From positions 1 to 8,013 of the forward strand of contig CAJKFC010000083.1 in NCBI GenBank assembly GCA_905199135.1: DNA of 8,013 bases, read 5' to 3'. The stretch's first letter is position 1; the number at the start of each line of letters is the position of its first letter. The notes under the pieces are model-generated. The model worked only from the letters and a program-made list of their open reading frames with translations. It searched no databases and was not told where the DNA came from. Below, piece after piece: positions 1 through 5,462 of this stretch. This stretch comes from an uncultured Eubacteriales bacterium (GTDB lineage: Bacteria; Bacillota; Clostridia; Oscillospirales; Butyricicoccaceae). A program made the translations under genes and the position numbers.

Positions 1-1360
1 CGTCAGATCCTCTGGGGTTGCAGTACAGTACAAAGTAGCCTGCGTTGGCCCAAAGCTGCATCTCGTTGTGGAACACGCTGCCGAAAGCAGTTCTCGGTCC
101 GCCGTGGATGTGGAGGATTGCGGGATATTTCTTGCCTGCCTCATAGCCGATGGGCTTCATGACATAGCCGTGGATATCATATCCGTCGGAAGCTGTGAAA
201 TTGAAGAACTCAGGTGTGGAAATGGAGAGTGTGCTAAGGTACTCGCCGTTGTGATCGGAGAGTTTCTTCTCCTGGCCGTTCTCTATTGTGTAGAGCTCGG
301 CAAGATCGTTTCCTCTCATGGCTACGAAATAGATCTTGTCTTCAAATACATCGAAGCTGTGAACTGTTCCGTCTGTCATGATGACGCCTTCGTGCTTGCC
401 CTCGAGGTTTACCTTCTTGAGGTAGCCGTGCTCTGCGTTTGTTGTGAGGTAATATACATCGTTGCCCTTTGCGATAAAGCCGTTGCCGCCGCCGAGCTTT
501 GCGTCGCAGTTGACGCTCTCATGACCTATTGCCTCGTCAGACTCATAGATCTTCTTCATCTCCATGGTCTTCCAGTCTATATAGTAGATGTCCTTCATCT
601 GGTTGCCGCCGCACAGCTCGCCTGTTGTAAGGGCGACAGCTATACCGCCGTTGACAAATCCGAAGGGGCCTACATAGTACTCGCCTACGGGAATTACGCA
701 GTCAAGTGTTCCGTTGGGGATATTGTAGTGATAAAGGCCCTGCTTGTTGACGCCTGTGTCGGCAAATATGTATCCCGAGAAGAGAACATCTGTCTTGCCG
801 GGGCAGAGGACGAAGTCGCTCATGTTGAAGAGCTCTTCTGTAATTGCAGAGAGACCTGTCTTTACATTGTAGAGATAAAGTCTTGTGCGCTTTTTGTTTG
901 TAACGCCGACATTGTTTGCCCAGAAAGGAGCTTCGTCAAATACTGTATATCCTGCTCTGTGAGGAACAGAGTTGTCATATGTAGCTGCTACCAGGTAATT
1001 TTCGCAGTCGACCTTGACGATCTTCTTTACGGGAGCCTCTATTTCGAATGCAGGAGCAGCCTCGCCGCCCTTTACATCGATTTCAAAGAATTTTGTAACG
1101 CCCTTTTTGTCCTCGCCTCTCTTGGAAGTGAAGAGGACAGTGTGGCAGTTTTTCCAGATAAAATTTGTAACATCATTCGAGGATGTGAGCTTTGTGTTCT
1201 CTCCTGTTGCTACATTGTAAAGCCAGATATCGCTGTTGTAGTTATTCTTTTCGATGTTGGCGCTCTTTACGAAATACGCAACATACTCGCCTTTCGGCGA
1301 CACAACAGGATTGGATACGAACTTGTAGCCAAGGAAAGTGTCTACTGCAATTTTGTTCAT
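1..1360 (-). CDS. S9 family peptidase (acylaminoacyl-peptidase / prolyl oligopeptidase type), C-terminus off the left edge
   Basis: Serine peptidase of the prolyl oligopeptidase clan, expected in the cytoplasm to release residues or acylated residues from oligopeptides. Only the first 453 codons are present. Residues about 1-385 have the alternating strand and turn pattern of the propeller domain, with repeats such as DIWLYNVATGE and RLYLYNVKTG. The alpha/beta-hydrolase domain then begins (FTASDGYDIHGYVMKP) and contains HGGP at 419-422 and CNPRGSD at the edge. In this family HGGP lies in the strand and oxyanion region before the nucleophile. The catalytic GxSxGG serine, Asp and His should lie in the missing 200 or so residues. 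The ATG at 1358-1360 has GGAGG (1368-1372) 7 nt upstream. It follows the dehydrogenase stop codon by 27 bp with no terminator, so the two genes are probably co-transcribed. The family call is firm; the exact substrate is unknown. Confidence 0.9.
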   Translation of the reverse strand, partial: MNKIAVDTFLGYKFVSNPVVSPKGEYVAYFVKSANIEKNNYNSDIWLYNVATGENTKLTSSNDVTNFIWKNCHTVLFTSKRGEDKKGVTKFFEIDVKGGEAAPAFEIEAPVKKIVKVDCENYLVAATYDNSVPHRAGYTVFDEAPFWANNVGVTNKKRTRLYLYNVKTGLSAITEELFNMSDFVLCPGKTDVLFSGYIFADTGVNKQGLYHYNIPNGTLDCVIPVGEYYVGPFGFVNGGIAVALTTGELCGGNQMKDIYYIDWKTMEMKKIYESDEAIGHESVNCDAKLGGGNGFIAKGNDVYYLTTNAEHGYLKKVNLEGKHEGVIMTDGTVHSFDVFEDKIYFVAMRGNDLAELYTIENGQEKKLSDHNGEYLSTLSISTPEFFNFTASDGYDIHGYVMKPIGYEAGKKYPAILHIHGGPRTAFGSVFHNEMQLWANAGYFVLYCNPRGSD

Positions 1361-1387
1361 TTTTCTTCCTCCATGTTCTAATGTTTA

Positions 1388-2254
1388 TTACTTATTTTTA
1401 TAAAGCTTTATAAGGGCCTGGGTACCGTCGTTTTCAAGGCCTTTCTGAGCCATTTCCTCATACATCGAGAGAACGGCCGACAGCATTTTCAGGCTGTCTC
1501 CTCTCTTTTCGGCCTCTTCAACCACGATTTTCATGTCTTTTATAAAGTGTTTTACGAAAAATCCGGGGGCAAAATCCTCTTTCAGAACTCTCGGCGCCAT
1601 GTTGGAAAGCTGCCAGCTTCCGGCGGCTCCCGCCCCTATGGCTTCGAGCATCTTATGGGGGTCAAGACCCACATCTTCAGCATATACTATTGCCTCTGTC
1701 ATGGCTGCGGTGGCTCCTGCCACGGCTATCTGATTTGCCGCCTTGGTGTGCTGTCCGCTGCCTGCCTTGCCCATGTAGACGATATTTTTACCCATTATCT
1801 CAAAAAGGGGCTTGACCTTTTCAAATACAGCTTCGTCACCGCCCACCATTATCGAAAGAGTGGCGTTTTTGGCTCCGCTGTCGCCGCCCGAAACGGGAGC
1901 GTCGAGTACATCTATTCCCTTTTCTTTTCCCTTTTCCCATATCTCTGCGGCAAGGGTGGGAGAAGATGTCGTCATATCTATGGCTATGGCGCCTTTTTTT
2001 GCGCAGTTAAGTATACCCTTTTCACCGAGGTACACCTCTTTTACATCATATGGCATACCGACGATGGAAATGACCGCATCGGCATTTTTTACACATTCCT
2101 CTATGGTGGCGCAGAAAACGCCTCCGAACTCTTTTGCAAAAGCCTCGGCCTTGTCGGCGCTTCTGTTGTAAGCGTATACCGTATGACCTGCCTTTGCAAG
2201 ATGACCGGCCATGGAGCGTCCCATAACACCGATACCTATAAAACCTATGTTCAT
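1388..2254 (-). CDS. NAD(P)-dependent beta-hydroxyacid dehydrogenase (3-hydroxyisobutyrate dehydrogenase / tartronate semialdehyde reductase family)
   Basis: Cytoplasmic reductase of 288 aa, the usual family length. The N-terminal Rossmann fold starts at residue 3 with GFIGIGVMGRSM (glycines 7, 9 and 12). The second strand ends in NRS (30-32); Arg31 after Asn30 is commonly linked to NADP(H) use, which is inference here. The substrate-binding signature DAPVSGG is at 118-124. GKAGSGQHTKAANQ (162-175) carries the conserved catalytic Lys171 and Asn174. The helical C-terminal domain contains the family KHFIKDM motif. Family members reduce 2-hydroxy-3-oxopropionate (GarR/GlxR), oxidise 3-hydroxyisobutyrate or reduce succinic semialdehyde, and the sequence alone does not decide which. 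The ATG at 2252-2254 follows AGGAGG (2259-2264) by 4 nt. It is the first gene of a likely two-gene unit with the S9 peptidase, and nothing nearby points to a glycolate, glucarate or valine pathway. Confidence 0.9.
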   Translation of the reverse strand: MNIGFIGIGVMGRSMAGHLAKAGHTVYAYNRSADKAEAFAKEFGGVFCATIEECVKNADAVISIVGMPYDVKEVYLGEKGILNCAKKGAIAIDMTTSSPTLAAEIWEKGKEKGIDVLDAPVSGGDSGAKNATLSIMVGGDEAVFEKVKPLFEIMGKNIVYMGKAGSGQHTKAANQIAVAGATAAMTEAIVYAEDVGLDPHKMLEAIGAGAAGSWQLSNMAPRVLKEDFAPGFFVKHFIKDMKIVVEEAEKRGDSLKMLSAVLSMYEEMAQKGLENDGTQALIKLYKNK

Positions 2255-2274
2255 AATGCCTCCTGCAAGATAAT

Positions 2275-2329
2275 ATTATATATATTTATTCTCCTACACA
2301 ATAATACACCAAAAACCGAAAAAAATCTA
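2275..2329 (-). promoter_or_regulatory. Possible promoter for the dehydrogenase-peptidase unit
   Basis: On the minus strand a TATTAT -10 box (2301-2306) lies 17 nt downstream of a poor -35, TAGATT (2324-2329). A perfect TATAAT also occurs at 2275-2280 but lacks a good -35 and would leave a 5' leader of only about 14 nt. One of these probably drives transcription, because the gene has a 192-bp AT-rich upstream gap. In DNA this AT-rich such boxes also arise by chance. Confidence 0.35.
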
Positions 2330-2350
2330 CTGTTTTTTATGCAAATTTGT

Positions 2351-2388
2351 AAAATAATTTTTCATTTGTTAACTTGAACAATTATTTT
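2351..2388. repeat. AT-rich inverted repeat between the GNAT gene and the dehydrogenase
   Basis: Perfect 9-bp arms, AAAATAATT (2351-2359) and AATTATTTT (2380-2388), enclose 20 bases that include an imperfect palindrome TTGTT-N6-AACAA (2366-2381). It lies downstream of the acetyltransferase stop and upstream of the dehydrogenase. It could be an operator or a weak transcript-end hairpin. With no G or C in the arms, chance is a real alternative. Confidence 0.3.
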
Positions 2389-2446
2389 GCATGTATTATG
2401 TATAATACTTACAAATAAACTGCTATATAGGATTTTTATATCGCCT

Positions 2447-2962
2447 TTAAAGCTCTATCCAATATCTCTGGGTTATTCTGTCTTTTCCCTCTATTTCATT
2501 TTCCAGTACAGCACCGTTTTTAAGCATGGTCTTTCTCGAGCCTTCATTTAATTTGCTGCAGGTCAAGAGTACCCTCGTCATGCCCAGTTCACGGCACTTG
2601 TCCAACGCGAGAGCCAGCATTTTTGTGGCGTATCCCTTTCTTCTCTCGCTTTTTCTCACGCTGTAACCTATATTTCCGCCGAAATTCATGAGCCCCTCAT
2701 TGAGTCTGTGCCTTATGTTGACCATACCCACAAGCTTTTCGCCGTCCATGGCCATATATGTGGTAGCAGGCACGAGACCGGGCTGCACCGTCTCCTCATT
2801 TCTGTCCTTTTCAGTCTCCTCAAGCCACTGTTCAAAGCTCTCGGCCTGGCTCAGGCCGCCTGCACCGTCGGCATTTTCCCCGTCTCTGTCGAATTCCGCC
2901 TTGTAATCCATTACGATTTCCCTGTGTTCCCCACGGGGAAGCACCAAAGTCAGATTTTCCAT
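2447..2962 (-). CDS. GNAT family N-acetyltransferase
   Basis: Predicted cytoplasmic acetyl-CoA-dependent acetyltransferase of 171 aa, a normal length for a single GNAT domain. The core is visible in order: a strand with MAMDGEKLVGMVNIRHRLN (about 70-88), the strand NIGYSVR (97-103), the acetyl-CoA pyrophosphate loop RRKGYA (107-112, matching Q/RxxGxA) leading into helix TKMLALALDKCRELG, the next strand RVLLTC (130-135), and Asn139 with SRKTMLKNGA (142-151) typical of motif B. It resembles the poorly characterised COG3981-type predicted acetyltransferases; the substrate cannot be read from sequence. The ATG at 2960-2962 follows AAAGGG (2968-2973) by 5 nt, a moderate ribosome site. It lies just downstream of the pckG terminator with no evident promoter of its own, so expression may depend on read-through or a promoter inside pckG. 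Confidence 0.88.
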   Translation of the reverse strand: MENLTLVLPRGEHREIVMDYKAEFDRDGENADGAGGLSQAESFEQWLEETEKDRNEETVQPGLVPATTYMAMDGEKLVGMVNIRHRLNEGLMNFGGNIGYSVRKSERRKGYATKMLALALDKCRELGMTRVLLTCSKLNEGSRKTMLKNGAVLENEIEGKDRITQRYWIEL

Positions 2963-2982
2963 AATTTCCCTTTCTTTATAGC

Positions 2983-3013
2983 AAAAATACAGAGCACGAG
3001 GCTCTGCATTTTT
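2983..3013 (-). terminator. Intrinsic terminator after pckG (potentially bidirectional)
   Basis: A 6-bp GC-rich stem, CAGAGC (2990-2995) with GCTCTG (3001-3006), closes a 5-nt loop. After one mismatch the helix continues through A/T pairs. On the minus strand it is followed by a TATTTTT run, and on the plus strand by a longer T-rich run reaching the pckG stop. It starts within about 10 bases of the pckG stop codon and ends about 20 bases before the GNAT start. Confidence 0.75.
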
Positions 3014-3020
3014 TTATTTT

Positions 3021-4781
3021 TTAACCGAGAATGTTCTTTTTGAGTATGTCTATCTGCTTCTGCATTTCAGCAGGATACTTGCCGATCTTGTTGTAGAAAG
3101 CCTCGATGCTTTCGATTTCAGCCTTCCAGCTCTCCTTGTCGATGGTCAGCAGATTCTTGATATCTTCTGTTGTGATGTCGAGACCCTCGATGTTGATGTC
3201 CTCGGGCTTGGGCATATAACCGAGCTCGCTCTCAACGGCGTCGACCTTGCCCTCGCATCTTGCAAGAGCCCACATGAGAACTCTCATGTTGTCGCCGAAT
3301 CCGGGCCACATGAAGTTGCCCTCATCGTCTGTTCTGAACCAGTTGACATTGAAGAACTTGGGAGGATTACTTGCTTTTTTGCCGACCTCGAGCCAATGTG
3401 CGTAGTAGTCGCCCATGTGGTAGCCGCAGAAGGGCAGCATAGCCATGGGATCGCGTCTCACAACGCCGACAGCGCCTGTTGTAGCTGCTGTTGTCTCGGA
3501 AGCCATTGCAGAGCCGACGAATACGCCGTGCTCAAAATCTCTTGCCTCATATACCAAGGGGAGAGCCTTTGCTCTTCTGCCGCCGAAGAAGATGGCAGAG
3601 AGGGGCACGCCCTCGGGGTTGTTTGCCTCTTTGGAGATGCAGGGGCAGTTCATCTTGGGAGCTGTAAAGCGGGAGTTGGGATGAGCGCCCTTTGTGCCCA
3701 TTGTGCCGTCCCACTTCTGACCCTTCCAGTCTTCTGCGTTGGACGGAGGATTCTTGTCCATGCCTTCCCACCACACTGTGTTGTTGTCGAGGTTGTGGAC
3801 GACATTTGTAAATATTGTGCCCTTCTTTGTGCTGTAAAGAGCGTTTCTGTTGGTCTTTTCCGATGTGCCGGGAGCGACGCCGAAGAAGCCGTTTTCGGGG
3901 TTGATGGCCCAAAATCTGCCGTCTTCACCAACATGGATCCATGCGATATCGTCGCCTACGCACCATACTTTATAGCCCTGCTTTGCATAGATCTCCGGGG
4001 GAATGAGCATAGCGAGGTTTGTCTTTCCGCAGGCAGAGGGGAATGCGGCAGCTATATATTTGACCTCTCCCTCAGGATTCTCAATGCCGAGAATGAGCAT
4101 GTGCTCTGCCAGCCAGCCCTCTCTCTTGCCCTGTGCCGAAGCGATTCTCAAAGCGAAGCACTTTTTGCCCAGAAGAGCGTTTCCGCCGTATGCGGAGTTT
4201 ATCGACATTATTGTATTGTCATCGGGGAAGTGGCATATGTATCTCTTTTCAGGATCGACTTCTGCCTTGGAGTGTACGCCCTTTACGAAATTGTCGCTGT
4301 CACCCAGCATTTTGATGACATCTTCGCCGACAAAAGCCATGATCTTCATGCTGAGCACGACATATATGCTGTCTGTGATCTCAAAGCCGATTCTCGAGAA
4401 CTTGGAACCTACGGGACCCATGACATAGGGAATTACATACATTGTGCGGCCCTTCATGCAGCCGTTGTAAAGCTCCTTGAGCATGGCGTAAGCCTTGTCC
4501 GACTCCATCCAGTTGTTTATGGGGCCTGTTGCCTCCTGAGTTTTTGTACAGATAAATGTTCTGTCTTCCACACGAGCCACATCGTTGGGGTTGGATCTGT
4601 GGAGATAACAACCGGGCAGGAGCTCCTCGTTGAGCTTGATGAGCTCCCCTGTGCTCATAGCCTCTTCTCTGAGCTTCTGTGCCTGCTCCTCCGAGCCGTC
4701 TATCCAGACCACACTATCCGGTTTTGTCAGCTCGGCTACTTCGTTGACCCACTCAATTACATACTTGTTGTTGACCTGCAT
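3021..4781 (-). CDS. pckG: Phosphoenolpyruvate carboxykinase (GTP)
   Basis: Catalyses oxaloacetate + GTP = phosphoenolpyruvate + GDP + CO2, for gluconeogenesis or, in fermenting anaerobes, the reverse CO2-fixing direction; cytoplasmic. It is 586 aa from the chosen start, close to the 590-620 aa of GTP-type enzymes and longer than the ATP type. Visible motifs (586-aa numbering): ARVEDRT near residue 70; LLGKK around 204-207 and AEHMLI with the metal-ligand histidine at 227; the P-loop SACGKTN at 249-255 with the hyper-reactive cysteine typical of GTP enzymes; kinase-2 GDDIAW from 276; FGGRR at 399-403; and the nucleotide-pocket stretch FMWPGFGDN near 490-498. The ATG at 4779-4781 was chosen because AAAGGATGG lies 8 nt upstream. 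The ATG at 4791-4793, four codons earlier, has its purine run directly against it. It is transcribed alone from a strong promoter through a long leader and ends at an intrinsic terminator. All catalytic motifs look intact. Confidence 0.97.
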   Translation of the reverse strand: MQVNNKYVIEWVNEVAELTKPDSVVWIDGSEEQAQKLREEAMSTGELIKLNEELLPGCYLHRSNPNDVARVEDRTFICTKTQEATGPINNWMESDKAYAMLKELYNGCMKGRTMYVIPYVMGPVGSKFSRIGFEITDSIYVVLSMKIMAFVGEDVIKMLGDSDNFVKGVHSKAEVDPEKRYICHFPDDNTIMSINSAYGGNALLGKKCFALRIASAQGKREGWLAEHMLILGIENPEGEVKYIAAAFPSACGKTNLAMLIPPEIYAKQGYKVWCVGDDIAWIHVGEDGRFWAINPENGFFGVAPGTSEKTNRNALYSTKKGTIFTNVVHNLDNNTVWWEGMDKNPPSNAEDWKGQKWDGTMGTKGAHPNSRFTAPKMNCPCISKEANNPEGVPLSAIFFGGRRAKALPLVYEARDFEHGVFVGSAMASETTAATTGAVGVVRRDPMAMLPFCGYHMGDYYAHWLEVGKKASNPPKFFNVNWFRTDDEGNFMWPGFGDNMRVLMWALARCEGKVDAVESELGYMPKPEDINIEGLDITTEDIKNLLTIDKESWKAEIESIEAFYNKIGKYPAEMQKQIDILKKNILG

Positions 4782-4810
4782 TTTACAAACCATCCTTTAC
4801 ACATAATAAA

Positions 4811-4841
4811 AGTCCACTCCCGCCTTATACGAAAGTGGACT
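4811..4841 (-). promoter_or_regulatory. Hairpin in the pckG leader, possible attenuator
   Basis: Perfect 8-bp arms, AGTCCACT (4811-4818) and AGTGGACT (4834-4841), enclose a 15-nt loop. In the pckG transcript the second arm is followed by UUUAUUAU, a short U-rich tract like that of a weak intrinsic terminator, about 30 nt before the pckG start. The stop codon of the small leader ORF (4840-4842) overlaps the first arm. This arrangement would allow a terminator or attenuator sensitive to translation, or merely an mRNA-stabilising hairpin. The pairing is seen directly; the function is inference. Confidence 0.5.
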
Positions 4842-4947
4842 ATATATGACATAAAAAAACGAAAATTTCCCCTATATCGAAGCCGCAGACAGCCGCTTTT
4901 TTCACTTTTACCGACTTTTCAGCCGATTTCTTGTGCTTTTTTAACAT
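4840..4947 (-). CDS. Small leader ORF, 35 aa, upstream of pckG
   Basis: A 35-codon ORF from ATG 4945-4947 to TAG 4840-4842, inside the predicted pckG leader. AGAGG with a 6-nt spacer before the ATG is a good ribosome site, better than chance would usually supply. The peptide begins MLKKHKKSAEKSVKVKKAAV, very lysine-rich, then turns hydrophobic (GEIFVFL) to the end. I do not recognise it. It could be a leader peptide whose translation affects the downstream hairpin, a small basic protein, or a chance ORF. Its stop lies inside the hairpin's first arm and its start is about 25 nt after the predicted transcription start. Conservation of the reading frame in relatives would decide. Confidence 0.4.
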   Translation of the reverse strand: MLKKHKKSAEKSVKVKKAAVCGFDIGEIFVFLCHI

Positions 4948-4978
4948 AGGGCACCTCTTGTGATGTCATTGTTCTTTA

Positions 4979-5007
4979 ATTTTATCATACAAATACAAGT
5001 ATGTCAA
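4979..5007 (-). promoter_or_regulatory. Strong sigma-70/sigma-A promoter for pckG
   Basis: On the minus strand a perfect -35 TTGACA (5002-5007) and a -10 TAAAAT (4979-4984, 5 of 6 consensus) are separated by the ideal 17 nt. A TG one base before the -10 adds an extended element. Transcription should start near 4971-4973, giving a leader of about 190 nt before the pckG ATG, unusually long for a simple metabolic gene. Confidence 0.8.
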
Positions 5008-5050
5008 TAAAAAAGCGCAAAAAACCTTGTTAACAGAAAAACAATCCCAT

Positions 5051-5090
5051 TTTTCTCAACATTTTAAAATGTTTTATTTACTTTTCTCAA
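5051..5090. repeat. 16-bp perfect palindrome with a flanking 9-bp direct repeat
   Basis: AACATTTTAAAATGTT (5058-5073) is a perfect palindrome. The 9-mer TTTTCTCAA occurs at 5051-5059 and again at 5082-5090, one copy touching each side of the element. It lies between the Nudix stop and the pckG promoter, about 50 bp upstream of the -35. It could be a regulator binding site or an AT-only hairpin at the end of the Nudix transcript. AT-rich DNA makes such symmetry easier by chance. Confidence 0.35.
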
Positions 5091-5099
5091 TATATTATA

Positions 5100-5462
5100 T
5101 TATGACTTTATATCTGCGCACACTCTGACCGCCCACTTTTGACCGTCGACCACCATTTTGTCTGTATTTTCCAGCGGAAGCCATTCAAACACCACATCGG
5201 TTTCTACGGGTTCTTTTTCCTTTTTAATAAATTCTCCGCGGTAATAGTTCTGAAACAGGTGAAAATCCCCCTTGCTGCCGTTTTCAAAAAATATTTCGGC
5301 CTCGGCTATCTTCTCCCCTGTTCTGACCGAATAACCTGTCTCCTCAAGACATTCACGGTTTATGCACTCCTCATGGCTCTCGCCGTTTTTCACACCTCCG
5401 CCGGGAAGGTAATATCCCTTTGCCGCCTTTGACGCCGCCACCTCCGGCCGGCTTGCCCTCAC
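5100..5462 (-). CDS. Nudix (MutT-like) hydrolase, 5' end lost at the junction
   Basis: Hydrolase of nucleoside diphosphates linked to another moiety; substrate unknown. The complete Nudix box Gx5Ex7REUxEExGU is at residues 22-44 (glutamates at 28, 37, 40 and 41 in place for Mg2+ binding), and the rest of the fold continues to the stop at 5100-5102. The open frame can be read from an ATG at 5460-5462, but family-like sequence begins only about residue 15 (KGYYLPGGG, 5418-5420 leftwards). The preceding residues are encoded antisense to cas8c and look like no Nudix N-terminus. Family members normally have 20 or more further residues (the first strands) before this point, and there is no ribosome site at 5462. 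The genuine 5' end is therefore missing, so the product in this arrangement is probably not a normal enzyme. Confidence 0.8.
   Translation of the reverse strand: MRASRPEVAASKAAKGYYLPGGGVKNGESHEECINRECLEETGYSVRTGEKIAEAEIFFENGSKGDFHLFQNYYRGEFIKKEKEPVETDVVFEWLPLENTDKMVVDGQKWAVRVCADIKS
5418..5431. other. Breakpoint joining two unrelated loci
   Basis: Minus-strand Nudix similarity stops at about 5420 and plus-strand cas8c similarity starts at about 5422-5431 (FDAATSGRLALTYY). Both genes are cut inside conserved domains at the same point, and base composition rises sharply to the right. No insertion sequence, tRNA, integrase or target-site duplication is visible. In the cas8c frame a stop lies just upstream at 5410-5412. 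The pattern suits a chimeric assembly or an illegitimate recombination. Confidence 0.75.

Noticed and set aside
68..1381. Plus-strand open frame of 437 codons
   Set aside because: It is antisense to the S9 peptidase, whose minus-strand translation shows family motifs and a good ribosome site. The plus-strand product is cysteine- and valine-rich with no recognisable domain, as expected of a codon-bias shadow.
4782..4793. pckG start four codons upstream (ATG 4791-4793)
   Set aside because: The purine-rich ribosome site lies directly against this ATG with no spacer, while it is correctly spaced (8 nt) for the ATG at 4779-4781. The protein from there begins MQVNNKYV as I would expect of relatives.
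3396..4949. Plus-strand open frame of 517 codons
   Set aside because: It is antisense to pckG, which has every catalytic motif. Long antisense frames arise readily from the codon bias of such genes; composition is unlike a real protein.
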